Part shown: positions 53,999-63,987 of the stretch, piece after piece
Position numbering within the stretch: the stretch's first letter is position 1
Layout of the letters: the number at the start of each line of letters is the position of its first letter
Source of the DNA: Pirellulaceae bacterium
GTDB lineage: Bacteria; Planctomycetota; Planctomycetia; Pirellulales; Pirellulaceae
Length of the DNA stretch: 64,000 nt
Direction of reading: 5' to 3'
Assembly: GCA_020852965.1 (NCBI GenBank)
Contig: JADYZV010000011.1
Span: 45,909-109,908, forward strand
The notes under the pieces: generated by a model
The model's input: only the letters and a program-made list of their open reading frames with translations
Database searches by the model: none
What the model was told of the DNA's origin: nothing
Translations under genes and position numbers: made by a program

Positions 53999-55357
53999 TC
54001 AGGGCTTCTCGCGGTTCTTCCTCTTATCAAGTTTTGCACGTGTCTTCAGCAAACGAGCTTTCTTGTCCGCCGATTCTCGGGCCTCTGCATTGTCGACGCG
54101 GAGGGCAATGTGCTTTGACCGTATCCCCTCGGGCATCACGAATGTCACCTTCTTTCCGGCGAGAGTCGCTTGCATATGACTAACACGTTTAACGTCCCCA
54201 TTTGCGAATGCCAGATCATACTGCTTGCACTCCAGCTTTCCCGCGCCATAGGCCGCATGGACCTTGACGGCGATATGGTCTGCATTGTGAACTTGGCCTT
54301 TGTATCTGATGCGCAAGTGCTTGCACAATGGCCAGCTCATTTCCAGGTGCGCATGTCCCGAGGGGGATTTCCTTACACCTTCGCTTAGCATCTCTTGGGC
54401 TTGCTTGTTCGTGACCAAGAATCGCCTCATGGTTCTATCGTGCGCCCACTCTGCGACCGTCCCATAGTCCTTTCCGCAGCAGGTACAAATCACCCGTCCT
54501 TCTTGTCGCACCAACGCAGGGTCCTCATCCAGAATTGGCGGGACCACTTCAACAGAACAAACGTGCGGGGCGAGGGAGAACTGAAGATGTGGCGCTACCA
54601 GCGGCATCGGAGCATCTACCGGTTCACATAGGACATCGAAGGAAATCGTCTCAAAGGGGAAACACTGTTGATCGACTGTTAGTTGCGGCTCGTGTCCTGG
54701 TCCTGGTGAGATCTCTACATTTGCCCTCTTCTCTTCCCCTTTTTCCGCCGCTTCATCGTCCAGCTTAAGCAATACATCCCGTTCTCTTTGGGCCACAATC
54801 TTCCAAATGAGAAACTCGGCGTATTGCTGCGGAGTTCCGTGATGTCGACCGCAGGAACAGAGAATTCGACCATCTTGAAGGAGCTTTGCCGGCGGAATAG
54901 CGGAGATTTTAGGCGTAATGCGAACATCACAGATTCTGGGACGAGTCTTGAAACATGGACCAGGCGGACGAAACTCTGACCAGTCGACACTCCGCGCTTC
55001 CTTCAGTGTCACCAGATCGACTTCCAGCTTCTTGGCACGCACAATGACGGGCTTGTAGAATCCTCGGTGAGTGACGATTACAATCTTGTTGACCTTGACG
55101 CCGCCTTCGACGAGGTACTTCCCCATGATGGATTCGAACTTCGTCGAGTCCATCGGCCTACCCTCGTCTTTTGCCTCCACTGCAATCTTTATACGGTATT
55201 CACCTACCTTCGTTTCTATAAGTACGTCGATCTCTCGAGTCTCTGCTTCCCCATCAACCTCGACCAAGACCGACTCGCGAACGACGGCATCATCTGGTGC
55301 CAAGGCCCTTTGGACGAGGCCAACCAGCTCCTGGAACTCGTTTGATCGCTGCGGCAT
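53999..55357 (-). CDS. Mrr-like restriction endonuclease with duplicated Cys-rich module
   Basis: 452 residues. The N-terminal domain (about 1-120) is of the Mrr/PD-(D/E)XK type: FQELVGLVQRAL, then REIDVLIE (D44) and VEAKDEG (E61, K63), with metal and catalytic residues intact. Beyond this is a region with two related modules: DGRILCSCGRHHGTPQQYAE and EGRVICTCCGKDYGTVAEWAH, each a Gly-Arg-hydrophobic-Cys-x-Cys unit about 150 residues apart, perhaps zinc-binding target-recognition domains. The C-terminus is highly basic (KKARLLKTRAKLDKRKNREK). It could cut modified or foreign DNA. ATG 55357 has AGGAG upstream. Confidence 0.7.
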   Translation of the reverse strand: MPQRSNEFQELVGLVQRALAPDDAVVRESVLVEVDGEAETREIDVLIETKVGEYRIKIAVEAKDEGRPMDSTKFESIMGKYLVEGGVKVNKIVIVTHRGFYKPVIVRAKKLEVDLVTLKEARSVDWSEFRPPGPCFKTRPRICDVRITPKISAIPPAKLLQDGRILCSCGRHHGTPQQYAEFLIWKIVAQRERDVLLKLDDEAAEKGEEKRANVEISPGPGHEPQLTVDQQCFPFETISFDVLCEPVDAPMPLVAPHLQFSLAPHVCSVEVVPPILDEDPALVRQEGRVICTCCGKDYGTVAEWAHDRTMRRFLVTNKQAQEMLSEGVRKSPSGHAHLEMSWPLCKHLRIRYKGQVHNADHIAVKVHAAYGAGKLECKQYDLAFANGDVKRVSHMQATLAGKKVTFVMPEGIRSKHIALRVDNAEARESADKKARLLKTRAKLDKRKNREKP

Positions 55358-56523
55358 CTCGTGCTCCTTTGGCCACTCGGTCGCTACTCGTCACAACGAG
55401 ATTATAGAATGGTAACCCGTCGTCCCCAGTAGGGCGATTGGGACGTTGTGCCAAGAATGTCAAACGCAAATAAGAATCAGCCACTTTCGCAGCCATATCG
55501 GCCATTGTACAATGAGGCCAGCATAGCAAGGATCACCTTCGATTGCCGCGCGGCAAACCGATCGCAACTTTGGCTGCTATTCCAAAGTCCTTTGTACGCA
55601 ACGACATACGTTCTACCACTGGTTCCAAAAGAGACGACTGGCACCTGTTGATTCGTCAACGGTGCCTTTCGCTCTTCCTTCTATTCGTCACCAGCCACCC
55701 TGCGATAATGGCTGGTTCTTAGTTGCGATTGAGAGCCCAAGAACGCATCAGTTTGGTGTACCTGACTGAATGCCGTGCTCGGAGGTCAACGCCTGCGTCC
55801 GCGTGTCTGGGCTCTCGCATCTGCGGTCAAGCCATTTGAGAGAGTCGCCGATTATGCTGCGAAAGTCGACTGGAGCCGACAACCCGAACGCATTTCACAG
55901 CGACTTCTGCAATGTCAGGTGAATCTGGTGATGACTCACAAGCATGCTCCGGTCCCAAAGTTACCGGAGCAGCGGGTGCTCCGGAATCTGCGTCGGAGTG
56001 AAACGCCGACGCTCCTTGGCTGCAAATGCGGGCATCGCATTGGTCTTGGAACCGAGTGCGAAATGACGGTTCGACCTTGGTCATCAACGGCAGCCGCGTT
56101 CGGGCCGAAAATCAACCGTTCCGTTCAGCCAGAATGATGGCCCTGATCCGGACGCCTAAACTGCTGGCGAATTCAAATTCAATTAGCGCCAGCGCTGAGG
56201 GAATGGCGATTGACGGGGTGTAGAATTAACATCGAATTCGGCTGGCAGGGCGTCATTGACGCTGTCCAAGGTACGCCCGACTATACCAACTACTTGGATC
56301 GCCGGATCACACCCCGTGCCTAGGTGATGACGATAGATTTTTGGAAGTTGCTTTGGTGTATACTGGCAGGTAACGACAACAGCCTCTGCTTGCTGGCCCC
56401 GCGCTGCCGACGAAATATATCGATAGGCAGTGATAATCGCTCAATTGACATTCGCAGCGAGTTGACGCCAAATTCCACTGCGTTCGCGAACTTAAGCGTT
56501 AACGACGGTTCCAAAGGGATCCC
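55358..56523. other. Long spacer with decayed sequence, right edge of island
   Basis: 1166 bases. A frame at 55775-56137 (+) is open for 120 residues but includes the dispersed TCGGAGTGAAACGCCG motif (55993-56008), so it is probably not a gene. A short stretch at 56231-56323 (+) reads IEFGWQGVIDAVQGTPDY-like and ends in TAG; it may be the last part of a lost gene. Otherwise I see nothing. Confidence 0.55.
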
Positions 56524-59500
56524 ATGAGATACCTCACCTTCTCTTGCTCAAAGTCTGCAGCGATACGAGCGTTTGGAGGCACCGCTGTGAGCATTCTCCT
56601 GTGTGGTCTTTATATCACCCTGAATACACAGCACGGTTCGCTACATTCCACCTTGCTTTCCAGCGACCGCGTCCAGCTGACGCAAGTTGCCGACAAGGAG
56701 CTCGAAACTACGATCCTGGAATTAGTCGCCAACCAGGCATGGGATGAGGCATTAGCTGAGATCGAGCAACTTCATAACCGTGTAGTGAGCGTTTCTGATA
56801 AAGCCGCAATCGCCAGATATGACAATGTCAAGACACGCATGCGCGCTGCGGCGCGCGTCACGCCATCTTTGGAGCGGGAACGCACCTTCCTCGACCAATT
56901 GGCACAACGAGTGGTCGAAACCGCTCCTGACGCGTTCGTGACCCAGTTGTTGCATGAGCGGATCCTCGTGGATTTTCGGTTGATCGCGGTACTCGATTTG
57001 CACGTCGCTCAACAAGCTTGGTCTGGGCGGACGTGGTCGAATTCATTTTATGGATCAAATGAAATCGACTGGTTTTGGAAAAATGTTGAAGCTGCGCAGG
57101 ATTACTACTCACAGTTCAAAGAGGATGACTGGCAAAGTCGAGCTGGCATTCCGCTTGACGTCTATGGCAATCCGGTCTTCTTCGACGTACCGTCGAAGTA
57201 CTCGGAGACACTTGGCTGTGGTGAGAAGATTATGTTCTTAGCGGCTGAAATCGAACAGCTCGATCCAACCGCGGAGAAGCATGACGCCGGTCGGATAATG
57301 CTCTATCGCGCGCGACTGGCTGGACGGCTGTTTGGACCGATGAGAGATCCAGAATGGGAAGAGTTCACCTATGATCTGAATCAGCGACCATCGTTCCTCC
57401 CGAACGAAGCGGTCAAGGGGATGACACCTGTCAACAAGCTAACAGATGACGAAACTAGAATCCAAGTGGGGCTGAACCTCCGCCAGTTGTCGCTCCCCGC
57501 ACAACACAGCCCGCTGGTTTTATATCGTCAGTTGGAACAACTCTATCCAAACTGCGATAGCGTTCCACGGGCGATGTACGAGGTAGGGCAGTTTTACCAA
57601 ATGCGGCGTCAGTTCTCGGCTGCGTTTCGTGAGTATGAGCGTGTATTGGCAAAGTTCCCTGACCATCAGCGAAGTGTGCTGGCACGGCAGCAAATGGAAA
57701 TATTGAAACGCCCAGACGTGCTGCTCGGACGGACCGGCGTTTATCTACCTGGCAGTCAACCGCAGGTGTGGTTCACCTACCGCAACACAGCCGCGATTGA
57801 ATTCACCTTGCGAAGGCTGAATGTCGAACGGTTTCTCGCTGACCAATCGACTGGCGAGGGAGCCTGGCGGTGGATTCCGACCATCGATGCCTTTGGGGCT
57901 TGGGGGAAAGACGACGATGCGGTAAACAATGCGGGAGGTGTAGTGGCGAGTTGGCGAATCGAATTGCCGGAGTCATCGATGGAAGCTGCAACCGGTTCAA
58001 CACTTGTACCGCATGACAAAATGGGTGAGTACCTGCTCGAAGCTCGTGTTCCAGGAACCGACGAGGTTTCTCGGGCGATCATTCTGGTGACATCCGTAGC
58101 GATCGTCCATGAAAGCCAATCCGAACAAACGTTGCTAACCTTGGTCGACGCCAGCACGGGAGAACGATTGCCAAACGAAACGCTGCGTATGATTCAGCCT
58201 GACCAAGGTACAAAGAAGCTACGCAGTGTCGAGTACAAGTCGAATGAAGCGGGCGAGGTGACCGTGGCTTCCTGCGAAGAGGATGATGCATTTATCTACG
58301 CGCGGACCACAAGCCGAGGGAAGGCGTTTTTGTCGGTATCCGATCTAGCAACGCAGTCATGGACGGAGCCAATTGTAGCGACGTATACCGCTACCGATCG
58401 CCCCGTCTATCGCCCCGGGGAAGTCATGCAATTTAGGTCGTGGTATCGACAACAACACGAGGATGACCTTCTCGCCTGCCCCGCTGTCGGCACCTCGCTG
58501 CAGATCGTGATCGTTGGACCGGACGATAGCATACTGACGACACTCGACCTGAAGTCCGACGAAACGGGAAGTGTCGATGGGGCTGTTGAACTGGGGAGTG
58601 AAGCCGCCTTGGGGTTATATCAGGTCTTCGTGAAAACATCCGAAGACGCACAGAGAGAAAGCTCCCCATACTGGATGTACTATGATACGCCGTCGACGCG
58701 CTTTCGCGTTGAAGAGTACAAGCGGCCAGAATATCGCGTGAGTGTTGCTCCACTGGCCAGGACACAGTCAGCCAACGACATTGCGTTTCAGCTGGAAGCG
58801 ACGTACTACTTCGACGATCCAGTGGCGGCTGCCGATGTCGAGTACACGTTGTATCGTCAGTTCAAACGGATAATATTTACCACGCCCCAACCGTTCGATT
58901 GGCTGTATGGTGCTGGTTACGGACGCTACAGCTATCTCTATCCATGGCTTGGAGATACCACTGCCGAATTGCCTGATTCTGACGCGAACAGCGGTTGGGG
59001 TTCGACTGATCGGCGCGGAGAAGAGGTTGGCAGCGGTACCACCAAGCTGGACGCAAAGGGGCGAGCTGTGGTGCGGTTTGATGCGAGTCAACTGGTCCCT
59101 CCATCCAACGACGCCGTGCAGTTCACGCTGTCGGTCGGCGTTCGCGATGACAGCCGCCGCTCGATAACCGCCGAGGGGACGACCATTGTTGCCACAAAGA
59201 CTTTCTTCACTTTCGCCGAACTCGACCGGGGATGGTATAAATCGGGCGATCCGGTTCAGCTAACAATTGCCACACGCGATGCGAACTCGTTGCCAATGCC
59301 GGCGAGTGTTTCGGTCGAGCTATCGAAGGTCGGTCCTGTCAACTTGCCCGACGCGACTGTTAGCCCTGAATTGATCGATGTTCAATCCCTTGCTACAGCC
59401 GACGAAGGGATAGTCTCCGTAACGTTCGCCGACTTGCCTGTCGGACAATATCGAGCGATTGTCCAAGCGGACGATGGCGCAGGCGATCGCGCATCGATTG

Positions 59501-62500
59501 ATGATCCAGGGAACGAATTCGCTGCCGCAGTAAATTTCGTCGTCTATGGCGACCAGCTTAACGATCAGCGGAGACGCTACGGGGATCTGGAATTGATTCC
59601 CAACGCGCGAACCTATCAGCCGGGAGACACGGCGCGAATCCTGGTTAACACCAATCAACCTCCGCTGCAGTTGTCGTTGGAAGATAGTCTCGGTGTGCGG
59701 CGAACTTTTGATCTCGCCGAGCAGTCGAGCGTGATTGAGATTCCCATAATCTCTAAGAACTCTCCGAGCACTTTGTTCCGCGCCTCCGCCGTTCGAGATG
59801 GCAAGTTCTTTACGGAACGACTCGACCTGTTCATCCCTCCGGTCGATCGCATGCTGCAAGTCGCTGTCAACGCGGATGCTCGTAAGTACGAACCTGGTTC
59901 AGAGGCCACTGTCCGCGTCGCCGTCACCGATGATAACGGAGATCCCGTTTCAGGCGATGTGGTGCTGGCTGCTTACGATGCTTCCGTGTTAGCCATCCAG
60001 CCCGAACTAGGAATCGGTCCGAAACAGATGTTCTTGGCGACTAAGCCATCTGTCTGGACTTGGGACAATGATGATTCCTTTTCATCGTCGCTAGGATCGC
60101 ATCAATTTGAGTCCTCAGGTGACTTTTTATGTCCTGAGTACGCGATCGCCGACGAGTATTTCTATGGTCCCTGGTCGGCCGACGCACGAACTGGTCAGAA
60201 CACCGATCCGGACGACATTACGACTCGTCGCGGCGTGGGTTTAGGTGGCTCAGCTCCGGAAGCAGGCGACTTCACACCCACGGCAGAAAGCGGCGCAGCG
60301 CAGCAGTCGAAATCGACCGCAGGGGCAAATGAAACTCAATCTGATGACGATGAAGTTGATCCCAACGCCGCGCGCCGCCAGTTCGTACCACCCGTTGTTC
60401 GTCAAGATTTCTCAGCAAGCGCTGCGTGGTTACCTCACCTGCGACTCGACGACCAGGGAAAGGGTGAAGCGAAGTTCCCATTGCCAGACTCGTTGACGAC
60501 CTGGAAACTGCGAGCTTTTTCGATCACCCCCAAAACTCAGTTGGGTGACGGATCGGGCCTGTTGCTCACATCCAAGCCGCTGCTCGTGCGACTGCAAACA
60601 CCGCGGTTCCTGATCGACCAGGATCAGGTCGTCGTCTCAGCCAACGTACACAATGGACTGGCCACGGAGAAGGATGTACGCGTCGAACTATCCGTTCCAG
60701 AGAGCCGCCTGCACAGCGAAGATGCTACTGATGCTGCCCGTGCTGCTGCGACGAAGGACGGACTGGTGATTCTGGTCCGCGAGGGGCGAATTGCTGCGGG
60801 AGAAAGCCAGCGATTCGATTGGAAGCTGCGTGCGATTCAGCCGGGAACGGCGAAACTGACTGTGAAAGCACTTACCGATGAAGCAAGCGATGCAATGGCT
60901 GGCGATCTGCCGATCATTCCGTTTGCGATGTCCGAACACAAGTCACAATCGCTTGCGTTGAAGCCAGGGGATTCTGGCGAGTTTGAACTCTCGTTCGATT
61001 TACCCGAGGACCTGCTGGCTGGCTCGCTGTCCGTGGAGTTGAGCGCTACTGGCTCTCCGGCCAATGCGTTGTTCGAAGCCATTCCCTTCCTGATCGACTA
61101 TCCCTACGGTTGTGTCGAACAGACGATGAGTCGCTTCTATCCGCTGGCCATTGCAACGGATGCCTTGCGACGCCTTGACGCCCAGGCGGTAGACCTCAAG
61201 CAACCTGCGAAAAGCGGTCCTCGCGGAATGCTGCGGCCGGGTATTCGCCGCGACGCGCTGCTTAGTTCTGAGGAGATTGAGCGGATCGCCGACCTAGGTT
61301 TGCAGCGACTTTATCGCTTCCAGCATCAGGACGGCGGTTGGGGTTGGTGGGAGGACGATTCATCCACACCGTTCATGACGGCCTACGTGCTGGTTGGCTT
61401 GAATACAGCGGCCAAGGCTGGGATCGAGGTGCGTGGAGAGGTGATCAACCGCGGCAGGCGTTATCTTTCCGGTTGGTTCACGGAGGGCGTCCAAGTAGCT
61501 GATAGCTTACCCCATGCACAGTCGCTGGCCTATATGGTCTACGCGCTCGCATTGCCATGGGATGCAGAATCGGAAGCCACGGATCACCGTGCCAGTGAAA
61601 TCACCTCCGCGTTTGACATTTTGCTCAAGCGGCAGAGCGAACTGAATCACTACGGTCATTGCCTGTTGGCGTTGTCGTTGCAAAACGCTGGCAAAACGCG
61701 CGATGCCCAGCAAGAGTTGCAGAAATTGCTTGGGCAGGTGCAAGTCAACGAAGAAACGGCCACCTTGTCGGTCGACGCAGCCGAGTGGTGGAGATGGTGG
61801 AACAGCGATGTCGAGACCAACGCTTGGTTGTTGCGGGCTCTGGTAGCGATCGATCCCGACAATCCGCTCGCCGAAAAAGTTGTTCAAGGGCTGGTAACCA
61901 ATCGAATGAACGGTTCGTATTGGCGGAGCACTCGCGATTCCGCACTGGCTGTACTGGCTCTGAGTGAGTACATGGTCCATGAGAATATCCTGAGCGAACA
62001 TATTGAATTCAATTATGCGCTCGACAACCTGCCGACGACCAAAGTCAACGCTCGTGATTTGCCACTCCATCCCGATAACCACCTACAACTCGATCCCGCC
62101 GCCTTGAAGACTGGATGGCACTCCGTGAGAGTCTCCAAGCCAGAGGGGAATCATCTGCATCTGAATCTGACGGTCGAGTACCAGCGAATCGTTGACACCA
62201 TTCCTGCCGTACGCGATCGGATATCGATCGAACGAACCTATCGACGGATCAAGAAGAGTAGCGATGCATCGAACCTACATGCGAGTGGTGATTCGCTAGA
62301 CACCTTTGAGATCGGTGACATCATCGAAGTCGAATTGCGGATTCGAACTGAGCAAGCCTATGAGTACCTGGCGTTTGAGGATCCGAAGCCGGCCGGCTGT
62401 GAGCCGCTACAGTTGCGAAGCGGCAGTGCCTGGGGCAACGGATTGTGGGGCAACGTCGAGCTTCGTGATCAGAAAGTCGTTTTCTTTTCGTCTTCGTTGG

Positions 62501-62646
62501 GTGCCGGTGAGCATGTACTAAAGTACAAGCTACGAGCCGAAACGCCAGGCATCTTCCGTGCGATGCCCGCGACGGGCTTCGCCATGTACACACCCGAGAT
62601 TCGCGGCAGCACGACTGAGCAGACCATCGTGATCCACGATAAGTGA
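56524..62646 (+). CDS. Alpha-2-macroglobulin family protein with thioester
   Basis: 2040 residues. An N-terminal hydrophobic segment (about 19-36) probably anchors or exports the protein; no clear lipobox. A helical TPR-like stretch follows (about 335-400), then macroglobulin beta domains, including TYTATDRPVYRPGEV (MG2) near 620. The central A2M domain has WLPHLRLDDQGKGEAKF near 1300. The thioester motif YGCVEQT has Cys1530, close to the alpha/alpha toroid (GWGWWEDDSSTPFMTAYV). Bacterial homologues trap proteases or defend the periplasm by a reactive thioester. The C-terminus has the receptor-domain-like part. It is much longer than E. coli YfhM (about 1650). No penicillin-binding partner gene lies nearby. 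Confidence 0.9.
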   Translation: MRYLTFSCSKSAAIRAFGGTAVSILLCGLYITLNTQHGSLHSTLLSSDRVQLTQVADKELETTILELVANQAWDEALAEIEQLHNRVVSVSDKAAIARYDNVKTRMRAAARVTPSLERERTFLDQLAQRVVETAPDAFVTQLLHERILVDFRLIAVLDLHVAQQAWSGRTWSNSFYGSNEIDWFWKNVEAAQDYYSQFKEDDWQSRAGIPLDVYGNPVFFDVPSKYSETLGCGEKIMFLAAEIEQLDPTAEKHDAGRIMLYRARLAGRLFGPMRDPEWEEFTYDLNQRPSFLPNEAVKGMTPVNKLTDDETRIQVGLNLRQLSLPAQHSPLVLYRQLEQLYPNCDSVPRAMYEVGQFYQMRRQFSAAFREYERVLAKFPDHQRSVLARQQMEILKRPDVLLGRTGVYLPGSQPQVWFTYRNTAAIEFTLRRLNVERFLADQSTGEGAWRWIPTIDAFGAWGKDDDAVNNAGGVVASWRIELPESSMEAATGSTLVPHDKMGEYLLEARVPGTDEVSRAIILVTSVAIVHESQSEQTLLTLVDASTGERLPNETLRMIQPDQGTKKLRSVEYKSNEAGEVTVASCEEDDAFIYARTTSRGKAFLSVSDLATQSWTEPIVATYTATDRPVYRPGEVMQFRSWYRQQHEDDLLACPAVGTSLQIVIVGPDDSILTTLDLKSDETGSVDGAVELGSEAALGLYQVFVKTSEDAQRESSPYWMYYDTPSTRFRVEEYKRPEYRVSVAPLARTQSANDIAFQLEATYYFDDPVAAADVEYTLYRQFKRIIFTTPQPFDWLYGAGYGRYSYLYPWLGDTTAELPDSDANSGWGSTDRRGEEVGSGTTKLDAKGRAVVRFDASQLVPPSNDAVQFTLSVGVRDDSRRSITAEGTTIVATKTFFTFAELDRGWYKSGDPVQLTIATRDANSLPMPASVSVELSKVGPVNLPDATVSPELIDVQSLATADEGIVSVTFADLPVGQYRAIVQADDGAGDRASIDDPGNEFAAAVNFVVYGDQLNDQRRRYGDLELIPNARTYQPGDTARILVNTNQPPLQLSLEDSLGVRRTFDLAEQSSVIEIPIISKNSPSTLFRASAVRDGKFFTERLDLFIPPVDRMLQVAVNADARKYEPGSEATVRVAVTDDNGDPVSGDVVLAAYDASVLAIQPELGIGPKQMFLATKPSVWTWDNDDSFSSSLGSHQFESSGDFLCPEYAIADEYFYGPWSADARTGQNTDPDDITTRRGVGLGGSAPEAGDFTPTAESGAAQQSKSTAGANETQSDDDEVDPNAARRQFVPPVVRQDFSASAAWLPHLRLDDQGKGEAKFPLPDSLTTWKLRAFSITPKTQLGDGSGLLLTSKPLLVRLQTPRFLIDQDQVVVSANVHNGLATEKDVRVELSVPESRLHSEDATDAARAAATKDGLVILVREGRIAAGESQRFDWKLRAIQPGTAKLTVKALTDEASDAMAGDLPIIPFAMSEHKSQSLALKPGDSGEFELSFDLPEDLLAGSLSVELSATGSPANALFEAIPFLIDYPYGCVEQTMSRFYPLAIATDALRRLDAQAVDLKQPAKSGPRGMLRPGIRRDALLSSEEIERIADLGLQRLYRFQHQDGGWGWWEDDSSTPFMTAYVLVGLNTAAKAGIEVRGEVINRGRRYLSGWFTEGVQVADSLPHAQSLAYMVYALALPWDAESEATDHRASEITSAFDILLKRQSELNHYGHCLLALSLQNAGKTRDAQQELQKLLGQVQVNEETATLSVDAAEWWRWWNSDVETNAWLLRALVAIDPDNPLAEKVVQGLVTNRMNGSYWRSTRDSALAVLALSEYMVHENILSEHIEFNYALDNLPTTKVNARDLPLHPDNHLQLDPAALKTGWHSVRVSKPEGNHLHLNLTVEYQRIVDTIPAVRDRISIERTYRRIKKSSDASNLHASGDSLDTFEIGDIIEVELRIRTEQAYEYLAFEDPKPAGCEPLQLRSGSAWGNGLWGNVELRDQKVVFFSSSLGAGEHVLKYKLRAETPGIFRAMPATGFAMYTPEIRGSTTEQTIVIHDK

Positions 62647-63051
62647 TCGCACATTCTAAAATCTTCGAGCAACGCTTCTAGGTCGACACACCACTTTCGG
62701 AGATCCGTTTCGATCCGGCCAAGTACATAAGGAGGGCGTGTCATTTGCAGCAAGAGGACCAAGTTCAATAACCGCCCTCGGTCCGAAACACCAATCGTCG
62801 TTACCAGTTTCGACTTCGCGCTGAGATTGCAAAGACTACGGTGGCAGTGCTGCAGATCCCTTCGCCCGCTGGTTACTAAGGGGACTTTCACAGATAGCGG
62901 GGAAGGTTATGAACTCGATCCTGCTTACCGTCAGACGATTGCCTGACAACCAGTGATCTAAGTAGGCAAACCCACAGCTGTCGCAGGACGGAATGAAGAA
63001 GCGCGACGACCAGTGAGAACCGAATTCAGACTCGCATTTGAGTTTGAGCTT
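62647..63051. other. Non-coding spacer after the macroglobulin gene
   Basis: 405 bases without a supported gene. Open frames on the minus strand overlap the end of the macroglobulin gene and lack similarity. Confidence 0.6.
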
Positions 63052-63213
63052 TCATGAAGCGCGAGAAGGACGTCGCATGTTCCGTGTCGCATAGTAGAGT
63101 CCAGCCACAACGGCCCAAACAATCACGATCTCTGGAATTCCCGGGTGCAATGTAGTCCCAGCAACCGCACCAAGCGCCGCGGCAATGGATAGCCAGAAGG
63201 GAAACGAATTCAT
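63052..63213 (-). CDS. Small membrane protein, 53 residues
   Basis: MNSFPFWLSIAAALGAVAG, then PEIVIVWAVVAGLYYATR and a basic end (RRPSRAS). Two TM helices with an internal loop of about 12 residues; the C-terminus probably faces the cytoplasm by the positive-inside rule. The ATG at 63213 has GGAG about 8 bases upstream, which favours it over longer frames. Family unknown. Confidence 0.55.
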   Translation of the reverse strand: MNSFPFWLSIAAALGAVAGTTLHPGIPEIVIVWAVVAGLYYATRNMRRPSRAS

Positions 63214-63254
63214 GTTGATCTCCAATTTGAATGTATCGCGGGGAAGGTCCGCCG

Positions 63255-63813
63255 TCACCGGGCACGAGCGGACAAAATTGACTGCAGAAGCTCCGTGATC
63301 GAGTGCTCCAGTGCACGGCTTGGTTCTGCATTTCGGCGGGGGCCATAGGCTCTGCCCCAATTATGCCACTGACCATAGTACTCGTGGTGCCCTACGAAAT
63401 CCAACGCTGGTTGCGGAGTCTTGGCCGGGATTGCTTCTGTGACCAATGTCTCTTGCATCATCCCCATGTCTTTGTGGACATAGAGATATTGTAAACCCAC
63501 GTCAGTAATTTGTGTTTGGTAGGCCGTCAATTTTCGCAGGCGCTGGCAATCGACCAACTTTCGCAGTGACTCGTCATGAATTGGGCAGGTTCCGCCGATT
63601 GAGATCGGCCACAATGTGGCCGTCAGATTCTTCACGAGCCCATCCATCCAGTCCGTTGACACTATCGATTGCTCGTTGATGCGGCGATCGGTACATGACG
63701 CTTTGCAACGCGACCAATGGCGCAACTACGAGAGCGATTAGAGCCATCACTAGCAACAACGCACTTGAACGGTATTGGAATGGGCGAGCATCAGTAGGGG
63801 AGTGTGTTACCAT
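63255..63813 (-). pseudogene. Frameshifted membrane-anchored LRR-like protein
   Basis: Two overlapping frames join into one plausible protein. The first (63813 inward) has an N-terminal TM helix (SALLLVMALIALVVAPLVAL) and reaches HIVADLN. Near 63593-63603 it must change frame to continue GGTCPIHDESLRKL, a leucine-rich-repeat-like unit (LRKLVDCQRLRKLTAYQTQ) and ITDVGLQYLY, to the stop at 63255. Such short LRR proteins are common in planctomycetes. A 2-base loss or 1-base gain explains the break; it may be a decaying gene or a read error. Confidence 0.5.
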
Positions 63814-63987
63814 TGTCGGATTTGCATACGGTCAACATCTATTGCTCGATAAAGAATCCATGTAATTCCTGGTTTTGGGGTGGGAGCCATTCGATTAAAA
63901 TCTGGCGACTCAGGCCCGTGATCTCGGGTTGCTAGTAACAACCACTGTCACAATGTACCAACCCCAAACCCAAGGGACACATGTACC

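Noticed and set aside
55775..56137. Open frame of 120 residues
   Set aside because: Contains the dispersed TCGGAGTGAAACGCCG motif, has low-similarity composition and no RBS; likely non-coding.
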